64,000 nucleotides of DNA from Pseudomonas sp. Tri1 (GCF_017968885.1 NZ_CP072913.1:6054501-6118500), one strand, 5' to 3'. Positions 19,628 through 30,501 are shown, numbered from the stretch's first letter. Notes: generated by a model not told the origin, from the letters alone. Program-made: numbers and translations.

Positions 19628-20875
19628 TTAGCTCAGGCGCAGGCGGCTGGCGCCCACCAGCCGGTTGTAAATCAGGTAAAGCACGACGGTCGCCAGCAAC
19701 AGCAGCCCGCCGAGCGCCGTGGCCATGCCCCAGTTGATGCTGGTGTTGGTGTAGAACGCGACAAAGTAGCTGACCATCTGATCGTTCGGGCTACCCAGCA
19801 ACGCCGGCGTGATGTAGTAGCCGATGGCAAGGATGAACACCAACAGGCAACCGGCGCCGACACCGGCATAAGTCTGCGGGAAATACACCCGCCAGAAACT
19901 GGCGAACGGATGGCAGCCCAGGGAAATCGCCGCACGCATATAGGTTGGCGAGATGCCCTTCATCACGCTGTAGATCGGCAAAATCATGAACGGCAGCAGG
20001 ATATGGACCATGGAGATGTAGACACCGGTACGGTTGAACACCAACTCCAGGGGTTTATCGATGATGCCCATGGCCATCAGGCCACTGTTGATCAGCCCGC
20101 CCGACTGCAACAGCACGATCCACGCGGCCACCCGCACCAGGATCGAGGTCCAGAACGGCAGCAATACCAAGATCATCAGCAGGTTGCTTTGACGCGACGG
20201 CAGGTTCGCCAGCAGGTAGGCCAGCGGATAGGCCAGCACCAGGCAGATCGCGGTGATCACCAGACCCATCCAGAACGTGCGGGTGAAAATATCCAGGTAA
20301 ATCGCCTGGTCGGGGGTGGCCGGCGCCAGTTCACCGAGGTCATCGATACGATGATCGACGGCCGCCAGCAAGTAATACGGGGTGACATTGCTGGTGTTGC
20401 GACGGATCACCTGCCAATACGCTGGATCGCCCCAGCGCTCGTCGAGGTTTTCCAACGCTTCTTTATAAGAGGCCGGCTCGCTGGCAAACGGCAGTGCACG
20501 AGCGGTCTTGGTCAGCAGGCTGCGATAGCCGGCCAGTTCCATGTTCAGGCGCTTGGACAAGTCGCCCAGGGTCTGATTCTTGCGGGCTTCGGCCAGGTCT
20601 TCACTGGCAGCCTTATACACCGGCTCACCCGGCAACCCGCGCCCGTCCCATGCAGCGACGGCAGCGACAGTACGCGGCATGGCACCCACCACTTCCGGGT
20701 TGCTGACGCTTTTGAACAGCAGCGCCACGATCGGCACCAGGAACACCAGCAACAGAAACAGCACCAGCGGCGCGATCAGCGCCTGAGCCTTCCAGCGGTT
20801 GACCCGCTCGGCATGCTTGAGCCGCTGCTTCAGGGTGGGGCTGGTGCCCGCGTTCAGTGGAACGGCGATGGCCAT
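19628..20875 (-). CDS. agtC: ABC transporter permease, 5-aminovalerate/GABA importer
   Basis: PotB-type permease of 415 residues, longer than PotB (about 285). The extra length is a periplasmic insert of about 150 residues (60-210) between the first transmembrane helix and the permease core. The core has five more helices and the loop MRAAISLGCHPFASFWRVYFP. The insert is a recognised variant in this subfamily and might contact the binding protein. It pairs with agtD to form the membrane channel. A REP pair separates it from agtB upstream. Confidence 0.78.
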   Translation of the reverse strand: MAIAVPLNAGTSPTLKQRLKHAERVNRWKAQALIAPLVLFLLLVFLVPIVALLFKSVSNPEVVGAMPRTVAAVAAWDGRGLPGEPVYKAASEDLAEARKNQTLGDLSKRLNMELAGYRSLLTKTARALPFASEPASYKEALENLDERWGDPAYWQVIRRNTSNVTPYYLLAAVDHRIDDLGELAPATPDQAIYLDIFTRTFWMGLVITAICLVLAYPLAYLLANLPSRQSNLLMILVLLPFWTSILVRVAAWIVLLQSGGLINSGLMAMGIIDKPLELVFNRTGVYISMVHILLPFMILPIYSVMKGISPTYMRAAISLGCHPFASFWRVYFPQTYAGVGAGCLLVFILAIGYYITPALLGSPNDQMVSYFVAFYTNTSINWGMATALGGLLLLATVVLYLIYNRLVGASRLRLS

Positions 20876-20960
20876 GGCGAACTCCGCAAATCTTTTTGAT
20901 CGTTACAGGGGCGGCGGGCCGCCTCTGTTCTTTTGAAACACCCGAGTTGATACAAGAACC

Positions 20961-21049
20961 TGTGGGAGCGAGCTTGCTCGCGATGGCTGCGGCACATTCA
21001 ATACTGAGGTACCTGACAGACCGCTATCGCGAGCAAGCTCGCTCCCACA
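20961..21049. repeat. REP pair (REPIN type) inside the agt operon
   Basis: Two inverted 24-base REP units (TGTGGGAGCGAGCTTGCTCG at the left, the complementary unit at the right) occupy most of the 203-base gap between agtB and agtC. The hairpin may lower readthrough or protect the upstream mRNA, making more binding protein than permease. Confidence 0.88.
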
Positions 21050-21078
21050 TGGCTCTCATCCAGTTTCAGACCGTCGGG

Positions 21079-22122
21079 TTACTTCGCCGCCCAGGAGTTG
21101 AAGCGCTGCTCCAGTTGCTCACCGTTGTCAGCCCAGAAGCTGACGTCGATCTGCACCTGGTTGGCGATGTTTTCCGGGGTGGTCGGCATGTTGGTCAGGA
21201 CATCCTTGGCCAGCAACGGCACTGCCTGGGTGTTCGCCGGACCGTAGGCGATGTTTTCCGAGTAGGTCTTCTGCTGCTGCGGCGCCACCGAGAAGGCGAT
21301 GAATTTCTTCGCCGCTTCGGCGCGGGTCTTGTCCAGGCCACGCGGGATGGCCCAGGCATCGAAATCGTAGATCCCGCCGTTCCACACCACTTTCAGGTTG
21401 CTTTCTTTCTGGACCGCAGCGATCCGACCGTTGTAGGCCGAACTCATGACCACGTCACCGGACGCCAGGTACTGCGGCGGCTGAGCGCCAGCTTCCCACC
21501 ACTGGATGTTCGGCTTGAGTTCGTCGAGTTTCTTGAATGCACGGTCCTGGCCGTCTTTGCCGGCCAGCACTTTGTAGACGTCTTTCGGCGCGACGCCGTC
21601 GGCCATCAAGGCGAATTCCAGGGTGTACTTGGCGCCCTTGCGCAGGCCGCGCTTGCCCGGGAATTGCTTGGTGTCCCAGAAGTCTGCCCAACTGGTCGGC
21701 GCGGTCTTCAGTTTGTCGGCGTTGTAGGCCAGTACGGTCGACCACACGAAGAAACCGACGCCGCACGGCTGGATGGCACCTTTGACGTAGTCTTCAGCCT
21801 TGCCGAACAGGGCCGGGTCCAGTTGTTCGAACATGTCTTCGTCACAACCACGGGACAACTCCGGGGACTCGACTTCCACCAAATCCCAGGAAACGCTCTT
21901 GGTGTCGACCATGGCCTTGACCTTGGCCATTTCACCGTTGTACTCGCCAGCTACGATCTTGCCGTTACCGGCCGCTTCCCACGGTGCGTAGAAGGCTTTG
22001 ACCTGAGCCGCCTTGTTCGCCCCGCCGAAAGACACCACGGTCAGGTCCGGGCCCGCCGCCATCGCGCTTGCCGCACCTATCATGCCCAGGGTCAGGGCTG
22101 TGAACTTCAGGGATCTCAACAT
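21079..22122 (-). CDS. agtB: periplasmic binding protein of the 5-aminovalerate/GABA importer
   Basis: PotD/PotF-like extracellular solute-binding protein of 347 residues with a clear signal peptide (MLRSLKFTALTLGMIGAASAMA, cleavage after AMA). The mature part has the two-lobe layout of polyamine-type binding proteins (VVSFGGANKAAQ near the start, WAIPRGLDKTRAEAAKKFI near the end). It would deliver omega-amino acids to AgtCD. Ligand specificity is inferred from synteny with P. aeruginosa agt; a polyamine remains possible. Confidence 0.8.
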   Translation of the reverse strand: MLRSLKFTALTLGMIGAASAMAAGPDLTVVSFGGANKAAQVKAFYAPWEAAGNGKIVAGEYNGEMAKVKAMVDTKSVSWDLVEVESPELSRGCDEDMFEQLDPALFGKAEDYVKGAIQPCGVGFFVWSTVLAYNADKLKTAPTSWADFWDTKQFPGKRGLRKGAKYTLEFALMADGVAPKDVYKVLAGKDGQDRAFKKLDELKPNIQWWEAGAQPPQYLASGDVVMSSAYNGRIAAVQKESNLKVVWNGGIYDFDAWAIPRGLDKTRAEAAKKFIAFSVAPQQQKTYSENIAYGPANTQAVPLLAKDVLTNMPTTPENIANQVQIDVSFWADNGEQLEQRFNSWAAK

Positions 22123-22171
22123 TTATTGTTCTCTCCACGTGCAGGGTTGGTGTTGGTACAGCAGGGGGCGA

Positions 22172-23296
22172 TCAATTCGCCTCTAGAAGGGGATCGAGCG
22201 CACGCACGTGCTCGACTTGCCAGCCAAGCGGAACCACGTCCCCGACGGCGAGCCCGGGATCGAGCTCGGCAATCGGTTGTTTCACGAAGAAGTCGTTCTT
22301 GCCGCAGACTTCCAGGCGAACCCGGACGTGGTCGCCCAGATAGATGAATTCCGCCACCCTCCCTGAGAAGCGGTTGACACATTGTTCGCTTGCGCCATTG
22401 AGGCTCACCCGTTCCGGACGAATCGACAGGGTCACCGGTTCGCCAGGCTTGCCGACGTTCACCGCCAGCGCCTCGACCTTCTCGCCGCGCCCCAGCTCAA
22501 CCAGGCAACGGTCACCGGTGTGGCTGTGCAGGCGGCCGTTGAGGCGGTTGTTCTCGCCGATGAAATTGGCGACGAAGGTGTTTTTCGGCTCTTCATAGAG
22601 CGTGCGCGGTGGGGCAATCTGCTGGATCTCGCCCTGGTGGAACACCGCCACGCGGTCGGACATGGTCAAGGCTTCGCCCTGGTCGTGGGTCACGTAGACC
22701 ACGGTCACGCCCAGGCGCTGGTGAAGGTGTTTGATTTCCATCTGCATGTGTTCACGCAGTTGCTTGTCCAGCGCACCGAGAGGTTCGTCCATCAGCACCA
22801 ACTGCGGTTCGAACACCAGGGCCCGGGCCAGGGCCACCCGTTGCTGCTGGCCACCGGACAATTGCGCCGGATAGCGTTGGGCGAAGGTGTCCAGCTGGAC
22901 CATGCTCAAGACGCGCTTGACCCGATCACTCACATCGCTCTTGTTCAGGCCTCGCACGGTCAGCGGGAACGCCAGGTTCTCGGCAACGGTCATGTGCGGG
23001 AACAACGCGTAGTTCTGGAACACCATGCCGATGTCACGCTTGTGCGGCGGCACGTTGTTGATGGAACGCCCGGCCAGCTGGATCTCACCGGCGGTTGGCG
23101 TTTCAAACCCGGCGAGCATCATCAGGCTGGTGGTCTTGCCGGAGCCGGACGGCCCGAGCAGGGTCAGGAATTCGCCTTTGCGAATCTCCAGGTTGAGGTC
23201 CTTGACGATCAGGTTTTCGCCGTCGTAGCTCTTTTGCACACCACGAAAGCTGACCAGCACATCACTGGCCCCCGCACTTGAATCGACCTGGCTCAT
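22172..23296 (-). CDS. agtA: ABC transporter ATP-binding protein of the 5-aminovalerate/GABA importer
   Basis: PotA-like ATPase of 374 residues. It has Walker A GPSGSGKT at about residue 49, signature LSGGQQQR, Walker B LVLMDEP, the switch His in VYVTHDQ, and a C-terminal TOBE domain (about 285-365). It is the first gene of the importer run, 49 bases before agtB. The 334-base upstream gap should hold the promoter, likely under control of AgtR encoded just beyond. Confidence 0.82.
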   Translation of the reverse strand: MSQVDSSAGASDVLVSFRGVQKSYDGENLIVKDLNLEIRKGEFLTLLGPSGSGKTTSLMMLAGFETPTAGEIQLAGRSINNVPPHKRDIGMVFQNYALFPHMTVAENLAFPLTVRGLNKSDVSDRVKRVLSMVQLDTFAQRYPAQLSGGQQQRVALARALVFEPQLVLMDEPLGALDKQLREHMQMEIKHLHQRLGVTVVYVTHDQGEALTMSDRVAVFHQGEIQQIAPPRTLYEEPKNTFVANFIGENNRLNGRLHSHTGDRCLVELGRGEKVEALAVNVGKPGEPVTLSIRPERVSLNGASEQCVNRFSGRVAEFIYLGDHVRVRLEVCGKNDFFVKQPIAELDPGLAVGDVVPLGWQVEHVRALDPLLEAN

Positions 23297-23630
23297 ACCC
23301 GCACCTTTTGTATTGATGACTGCTTGTGAATCAAGCCTAGTGGACCCTGGGGGCTGCGCAAATCGGGAGGCAGGAGAGAATCGCCTCAGCCGGATGGAAG
23401 AGTCGGGGTAGGGATTGCCCTACAGCGATGGCGGGATTGGATAAGGGCGGCGGTGAGTTTGAAGCGGCGAGCTGCAAGTGTTGGGTAAAAGCGGTGTTGG
23501 GGCGTGTCGCAAATAGGTATGTCGACACTATCCCCTGTGGGAGCGCGCTTGTTCGCGATAGCGGTGTGTCAGCCAACATCGATGCTGAATGGTCCGACGC
23601 CATCGCGAGCAAGCTCGCTCCCACAAGGGC
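23297..23630. other. agtR-agtA intergenic region
   Basis: This 334-base gap has no credible gene. Its right third is a REP pair (23536-23625). The left 240 bases should contain the agtA promoter and AgtR binding sites, but I could not pick a convincing -35/-10 pair by eye. Confidence 0.5.
23536..23625. repeat. REP pair (REPIN type) upstream of agtA
   Basis: The left unit is degenerate (TGTGGGAGCGCGCTTGTTCG) and the right unit is canonical and inverted. Same arrangement as the copies at 18682 and 20961. Confidence 0.85.
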
Positions 23631-24260
23631 TTAGAGCAACTTGTGCTCCATCGCGTACTTCACCAGTTCCGCTAATGAGGTGATGTTGAGTTTCTGCATC
23701 AACCGCGCCTTGTGGGTGCTGATGGTTTTGCTGCTCAGGGCCAGTTGCTGGGCAATGTCGTTGACGTTGGCACCCTGGGCCAGGCGCTCGAAGACCGAGA
23801 ACTCGCGCTCGGACAATAGCGAATGCAACGGGCGGGTGTCGGTCAGGCCGACTTCGAAGACCATGCGGTCGGCCAGGTCCGGGTCGATGTAACGCCCTCC
23901 GGCCGCGACCTTGCGAATCGCCAGGAGCAGCAGGGCCGGGTCGCTGTCCTTGGTGGCGTAGCCAGCGGCGCCGACTTTCAACGCACGGGCGGCCATTTGC
24001 GCTTCGTCGTGCATCGACAGCACCAGGATGGCCGGCGGATTGTTCAGCGCACGGATCCGCGGGATCGCCTCCAGGCCATTGACTCCCGGCATGGAAATAT
24101 CCAGCAGCACCACTTCGCAGGGCACGTGCCGCAGAGTCTCGAGCAACTGTTCGCCATTGCTCGCCTCCCCCACCACCTGCAGATCCTTCGCCAGGCCGAT
24201 CAACTGCTTGATGCCTTCGCGGACGATGGTGTGGTCTTCGGCTACCAGTACACGGATCAC
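23631..24260 (-). CDS. agtR: LuxR/NarL family response regulator
   Basis: Two-component regulator of 209 residues. The receiver domain (about 2-118) has the phosphoacceptor Asp54 in VLLDISMPG, and the C-terminal LuxR helix-turn-helix is about 145-205 (NDIAQQLALSSKTISTHKARLM). The start is the GTG at 24260, preceded by GGAG at a 6-base spacing. A longer reading would run into the neighbouring REP pair and translate it. In P. aeruginosa AgtSR activates agtABCD in response to 5-aminovalerate; the same partners lie on both sides here. Confidence 0.85.
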   Translation of the reverse strand: MIRVLVAEDHTIVREGIKQLIGLAKDLQVVGEASNGEQLLETLRHVPCEVVLLDISMPGVNGLEAIPRIRALNNPPAILVLSMHDEAQMAARALKVGAAGYATKDSDPALLLLAIRKVAAGGRYIDPDLADRMVFEVGLTDTRPLHSLLSEREFSVFERLAQGANVNDIAQQLALSSKTISTHKARLMQKLNITSLAELVKYAMEHKLL

Positions 24261-24284
24261 GTTCTTCTCCAGATTCAGGATCTC

Positions 24285-24355
24285 ATCGCGAGTAAACTCG
24301 CTCCCACATTGATTGAGGCGTACACACACCCTGTGGGAGCGAGCTTGCTCGCGAT
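24285..24355. repeat. REP pair, reversed arrangement, between agtS and agtR
   Basis: The units point the opposite way from the other agt copies: the unit ending CTCGCTCCCACA comes first and TGTGGGAGCGAGC follows, so each makes its own small hairpin as well as one larger one. It fills most of the 120-base gap between the two-component genes. Confidence 0.85.
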
Positions 24356-24380
24356 GACTCAGCCCAGGTAACCGAAACCG

Positions 24381-26777
24381 TCAGGCCCCACTCAGCGGCA
24401 CCCGCACCGACAGGGTCGTACCCTCTCCCGGCTCGCTTTCCAGGGACACCTGCCCGCCCATGATCAGCACGCGCTCACGCATGCCGACCAGGCCAAAGGA
24501 GGTTGGCCGACCTGTATTGGCAATAAAGCCTACACCGTCATCGCTGACTGTCAGACACAATTCGTCGCCTTCCTGAACCAGCGTCAGTTCCACAGTATGC
24601 GCCTGGGCGTGGCGCATCACATTGGTCAGCGCTTCTTGGAGAATCCGGAACAGGCCGATGGCCTTGGCATCGCTCAAGGGCGGCAGATTGTCCGGCACCT
24701 GCACCAGGCAAGGGATCTGCGTACGCGCCTCGAAACGCCGGGCCTGCCATTCGATGGCCGAGGCGATGCCGGCATCGAGGATCGGCGGGCGCAACGCAGT
24801 CGCCACGTCCCGTACCAGCTGGAACAACTGGGCAATCAGGCGCTTCATGCTGTTGAGCCGCTCCTGCAGACCAGGGTCCAGTTGCGCGTAGGCCAACTCA
24901 CACATGGAAGTTTCAAGCTTCAACACCGTCAGCATCTGCCCCAGCTCGTCGTGGACTTCCCGGGCGATGCGCGCCTTTTCCTCTTCCCGCACGCTTTCCA
25001 AGTGCGCCGACAACTCGCGCAACTGCTCCCGAGAGCTGGCCAGTTCCAATTCGATGCGCTTGCTTTCGGTGATGTCCCAGACAATTCCGTCCCAGACGTA
25101 AGCGCCATCCTCGAGACGACGAGTGATTGCCTTGATCTCGGCCCAACGCTCCTGCCCTTCGCGGGTCAAGATGCGGCCCTGCCATGACCAGTCGCTATCG
25201 CTGTCCAGCGCCTGGTCCTGGGTGCGGTGGTAACCGGCCTTGTCGTCCGGGTGCACCAGGCTGCGTAGACCGGTGTCGCTGCGGGCCAGGGTCGCCGGGG
25301 AATAACCCACCAGGCTTTCGCTGCCTTCGCTGATGTAGGCAAAGTCGATCTGGCCGGTCACCGGCGCCCGCTCCAGACGAAAGACCAGCCCCGGGACGTT
25401 GGCGGCAATGCCTTGCAAGCGCGCCTCGCTTTCGCGCAACGCCGCCAGCGCGCGCCGGCGTTCGGTCACGTCATTGAGGTAAACCACCAAGTATTCGGCG
25501 TCGCGAAAACGCAGGAAACTCAAGGACACATCCGCCGGCAGGATACTGCCATCGGCCCGCACGCACTCGGTTTCGAAACTCTGCGGCCCTTCGTCACTGG
25601 CCCGGGCGCGCTTCCACAGGTTGAGCCAGCGATCCATATGCAGGCCGGGTTCGAAGTCGATCAAGGGCCGGTCGATGATGGCGCCCGGTGCATAGCCCAG
25701 CATGGTTTCGGCGGCATGGTTGGCGTAGCGCACATGGCTGTCCCAGTTGACCCAGAGAATGCCGACGGTGCTTTGATCGATGGAAAACTGCGTCAGGCGC
25801 AAGGCTTCTTCGCTGGCGGTACGCTGGGCAATGTCCTCCCGTGCGGCACGCAGACGCCGTTCCAGCGCCCGTTGCTGGCGACGTTGCCAGAACACGATGG
25901 CCACGCTGCTCAACAACAGCGCCAGCATCAACAGGGTAAGGTTTTGCCAGAACCCGGGGGTCTCGGTCAGGCGCGGATATTTAGGCTTGAGCCAGCGACT
26001 GTGCAGTTGCTCCAGCTCCTTGGCCGGGATCGCCTGCAAACCGGCGTCGACGATTTCGGCCAACTGCGGCCAGTCCCGACGCGTGGCGACCCGTAGCAGT
26101 TGCGGCAAACCTATGTCGCCCACCACCACCAATTCGGAAAATTCAGGCTCGACCATCAACCGCCCCAACTGGGCCTCGTCAACCACGGCATAGCGGGCCT
26201 GCTGGCTCAGCAGCAATTGCAGGGCCTGGCGCTCCATCGGCACCCCCTGCAGGTTCAGCGTCGGGTAATTGCTGCGCAGATAATCGGCCGTGGCGCTGGG
26301 CATGCGCACCGCCACACGGGTCCGGGCATCGAGTTTTTCCAGCTCCACGCCCTCGGCGCCCTTCTGCTCGCCGACGATCAATTGCGGCACCCGCATGTAA
26401 GGGTCGGAAAACTGCCAGAGCCTGAGCCCGCCCGGCGTCTGGTTCAGGCCCGGGGCGATATCCACCTCACCCTCGCGCAGTGCGGTCTCCAACTGCCCCA
26501 GGTCCTGGAAATTGCGCCAGGTCAGCTCGACATTCAACGCCTTGCCCAGCCATTGCATCAGCTCGACGTTGGTACCCGACAAACGCTGCAAGCGCCGGTC
26601 GTATTGCGCATAGGGCGCCTGCAATACGAGGCCGACCCGCAATTGCGGATGTTGCGCAAGCCACTCGCGCTGTTCCGCGTTCAATTGCACCCCATGCGCC
26701 GATGGCGCGGGCGCGGCCCACGCCATCAAGGGAAGCCATAAACAGCCGATAACCCACAGGCAGCAAAAACGCATCAT
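24381..26777 (-). CDS. agtS: membrane sensor histidine kinase with periplasmic binding-protein domain and PAS domains
   Basis: Sensor kinase of 798 residues. In order: signal peptide (to about 22), periplasmic SBP_bac_3 domain (about 35-265), transmembrane helix (about 277-297, LLMLALLLSSVAIVFW), two PAS/PAC domains (about 325-445 and 452-575), a NarX-type HisKA_3 domain with phosphoacceptor His609 in REVHDELGQ, and a HATPase domain (about 690-795, SFGLVGMRERV). The ATG at 26777 is preferred over a TTG seven codons upstream. The binding-protein fold lets it detect an amino-acid-like ligand directly, fitting 5-aminovalerate/GABA sensing for the adjacent agt importer. Confidence 0.82.
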   Translation of the reverse strand: MMRFCCLWVIGCLWLPLMAWAAPAPSAHGVQLNAEQREWLAQHPQLRVGLVLQAPYAQYDRRLQRLSGTNVELMQWLGKALNVELTWRNFQDLGQLETALREGEVDIAPGLNQTPGGLRLWQFSDPYMRVPQLIVGEQKGAEGVELEKLDARTRVAVRMPSATADYLRSNYPTLNLQGVPMERQALQLLLSQQARYAVVDEAQLGRLMVEPEFSELVVVGDIGLPQLLRVATRRDWPQLAEIVDAGLQAIPAKELEQLHSRWLKPKYPRLTETPGFWQNLTLLMLALLLSSVAIVFWQRRQQRALERRLRAAREDIAQRTASEEALRLTQFSIDQSTVGILWVNWDSHVRYANHAAETMLGYAPGAIIDRPLIDFEPGLHMDRWLNLWKRARASDEGPQSFETECVRADGSILPADVSLSFLRFRDAEYLVVYLNDVTERRRALAALRESEARLQGIAANVPGLVFRLERAPVTGQIDFAYISEGSESLVGYSPATLARSDTGLRSLVHPDDKAGYHRTQDQALDSDSDWSWQGRILTREGQERWAEIKAITRRLEDGAYVWDGIVWDITESKRIELELASSREQLRELSAHLESVREEEKARIAREVHDELGQMLTVLKLETSMCELAYAQLDPGLQERLNSMKRLIAQLFQLVRDVATALRPPILDAGIASAIEWQARRFEARTQIPCLVQVPDNLPPLSDAKAIGLFRILQEALTNVMRHAQAHTVELTLVQEGDELCLTVSDDGVGFIANTGRPTSFGLVGMRERVLIMGGQVSLESEPGEGTTLSVRVPLSGA

Positions 26778-26851
26778 CGAAGTCTCATGCACTGACAAAT
26801 ACTGACCAACCCATTAGGCTGCCGGAAATACTTCTGGTCATGGAATATCCG

Positions 26852-27847
26852 ATGCCCTCTGTTTACCGCCTGGCATTGCCAGCATTGTGCCTGTCGCTGA
26901 TCCTGCCGAGTGCCTTTTCTGTACAGGCCAGTGAACCAGCACCCGCTGCGACGGAGCAACCTGCCGAGGAAAAACCGGCCGAACGCCAACCCTTGCTTGA
27001 GCGTAGCCAGGAAGAAGCGGTGGCACTCGAACGACAAATCCCGGTCCAGGAACAACAACGGCTACAGACTGGCAGCGATACGTTCCTGGCGCTCTGGAAA
27101 CCGGCCAACACCAGCGACCCCAAAGGCGCGGTCATCATAATCCCCGGTGCCGGCGAAACCGCTGACTGGCCTCAAGTAATCGGCCCGTTGCGCAAAAAAT
27201 TACCTGACGTCGAATGGAGCAGCCTGAGTATCACCCTGCCGGACCTGCAAAGCGACGTCATCGCACCGCGCGTGGCGGAAACACCGGCCGAAACCAAACC
27301 GGCCGACACGGCTGCCGCGGCACCGGATGCCACCACCGCAGCACCGATCGAACAGGTTGCAGGGGGCGAGGCCGATGCGGCAGACCCAGCCGTTGTCGAA
27401 ACGAGCGAGGAACACGCCAAGGCCGACGCCGAGCGCATCTTCGCTCGCATCGATGCGGCGCTGGCGTACGCCGAACAACAGGGCGCACGCAGCATTGTGC
27501 TGCTGGGCCACGGCACCGGTGCCTATTGGGCGGCACGTTACCTGAATGAAAAACAGCCCGCGCAAATCGAACGCTTCGTGATGGTCGCCGCCCAGACCCC
27601 GGTCACCGCCAAACCCGGCCTGGCCGAACTGACCCCGACTTTGAAACTGGCGACCGCCGACATTTTCTACACGGACAAACCGCTGGATCGCAACGCAGCA
27701 CTGGAACGCTTGCAGGCGAGCAAACGCTTGAAAGGCTCAACCTTCAGCCAGGTTTCCCTCAAAGCCCTGCCGAACCCGTCGGCGGAACAGGAACAGCTGT
27801 TCCGTCGGGTTCGGGGCTGGTTGAGCCCGCAGAAACCGGGGGAGTGA
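26852..27847 (+). CDS. DUF3530 family protein, alpha/beta-hydrolase-like, exported
   Basis: 331-residue protein with a signal peptide (about 1-26, ending SVQA). It has an alpha/beta-hydrolase-like core: VIIIPGAGETADW early and a nucleophile-elbow-like VLLGHGTGAYWAAR at about residue 217, where Gly replaces the usual catalytic Ser. Residues 145-190 are an Ala/Pro/Thr-rich insert. The altered elbow suggests that it may not be an active esterase. It is divergent from agtS and convergent with djlA. Function is unknown. Confidence 0.8.
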   Translation: MPSVYRLALPALCLSLILPSAFSVQASEPAPAATEQPAEEKPAERQPLLERSQEEAVALERQIPVQEQQRLQTGSDTFLALWKPANTSDPKGAVIIIPGAGETADWPQVIGPLRKKLPDVEWSSLSITLPDLQSDVIAPRVAETPAETKPADTAAAAPDATTAAPIEQVAGGEADAADPAVVETSEEHAKADAERIFARIDAALAYAEQQGARSIVLLGHGTGAYWAARYLNEKQPAQIERFVMVAAQTPVTAKPGLAELTPTLKLATADIFYTDKPLDRNAALERLQASKRLKGSTFSQVSLKALPNPSAEQEQLFRRVRGWLSPQKPGE

Positions 27848-27864
27848 GGTCACTGCAGACATAA

Positions 27865-27894
27865 TGTGGCGAGGGGATTTATCCCCTCGCCACA
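27865..27894. repeat. single palindromic repeat / putative bidirectional terminator
   Basis: TGTGGCGAGGGGAT and ATCCCCTCGCCACA form a perfect 14-base stem with a 2-base TT loop between two convergent genes. It has no T run. It resembles a second REP family common in fluorescent pseudomonads. Confidence 0.75.
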
Positions 27895-27908
27895 GGTGGT
27901 GCGGGTGA

Positions 27909-28676
27909 CTAGCGGAAATCGCGCCGCTCGCGAATCAAGCGATAGGCGCTATGCAACTCCCGGGTTTTATCGGTGGCCTCACGCACCTGCAATGGCGTCG
28001 CCCCGCTGCCAGCAATCTTGTCCGGGTGGTGACGACTGAGCAGGCGTCGGTAAGCGCGCTTGATCTGCGACGGTTCACTGGTGGCAGAAACCCCCAACAA
28101 ACGCATCGCCTCCTGATACGTGATGCCGCTACTAGGCGGCGCCAGTTTCTGAGGTTCGTAATCGCTCGCCAACGCTTGGACTTGTTGCTGCGTCCAGCCC
28201 AGCCACTTGCCCCACCGGGTAATCAATTCACGCTCCCCTGCGCCCGCCCGACCATCGGCCCAAACCATCCGCCAGCAGGCCCGTAACACACCTTCAGCCG
28301 CATGTGGCTGGGTGCTGAGGCGACGCAGATAACCGCGCAAGCGATCATTTCCAGACTTGCCGCGGTTGAACGCAGCAATGGCCCGGCGCTGAGCCGCTTC
28401 ACTCAGGTCCAAGGCGCGCATCTCCTGGCGAGCCTGCTGGATGTGGCCATCGACCACTCGTCCATCGCTTTTCGCCAGCCGCCCCAGCAATACAAATAAC
28501 AATTCATCGTTGCGCAACGCTGGACGACCGCCCAGGCGCTCACGTAGCTGCGCCCAGCTCTGCAGGTCCAGGCGCCTATCCAACGCCTGCCCCAACAACG
28601 CGCCCAGCATGGCCCCCGGAATGCTGGCTATGGCAAAGCCCGCCCCGGCTCCAATCAGAGTCCCTGGCCACCACAT
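27909..28676 (-). CDS. djlA: DnaJ-like co-chaperone DjlA
   Basis: 255-residue protein with a glycine/alanine-rich N-terminal membrane segment (about 5-30), a central TerB-like helical domain (about 55-165) and a C-terminal J domain (about 187-255) with the HPD motif in SRHHPDK. This is the DjlA order, and it would stimulate DnaK at the inner membrane. It lies one base from the murU stop on the same strand, so it may be the last gene of an amgK-murU-djlA unit. Confidence 0.88.
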   Translation of the reverse strand: MWWPGTLIGAGAGFAIASIPGAMLGALLGQALDRRLDLQSWAQLRERLGGRPALRNDELLFVLLGRLAKSDGRVVDGHIQQARQEMRALDLSEAAQRRAIAAFNRGKSGNDRLRGYLRRLSTQPHAAEGVLRACWRMVWADGRAGAGERELITRWGKWLGWTQQQVQALASDYEPQKLAPPSSGITYQEAMRLLGVSATSEPSQIKRAYRRLLSRHHPDKIAGSGATPLQVREATDKTRELHSAYRLIRERRDFR

Positions 28677-28677
28677 A

Positions 28678-30371
<1,694 letters not shown>

Positions 30372-30501
30372 TGCAAGGGTCTCCGACGGCGCTAGCCGTC
30401 AAGCGGGTCATGCTTTATTATCCAGCATCTTTTTCAGACCATCGAGAGGCGTGCGGCCCACACCGCGGGCAGATGGCACGCAGGAAGCCCGGACTAATAA
30501 G

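Noticed and set aside
18443..20899. 818-codon open frame on the plus strand opposite agtD and agtC
   Set aside because: Antisense shadow of GC-rich coding DNA: very rich in Gln, His, Arg and Asp, no family motifs, while the minus-strand permeases have clear membrane helices.
24261..24329. N-terminal extension of agtR
   Set aside because: The extra residues are translation of the adjacent REP pair; the GTG at 24260 has a good ribosome site and gives the normal receiver start.
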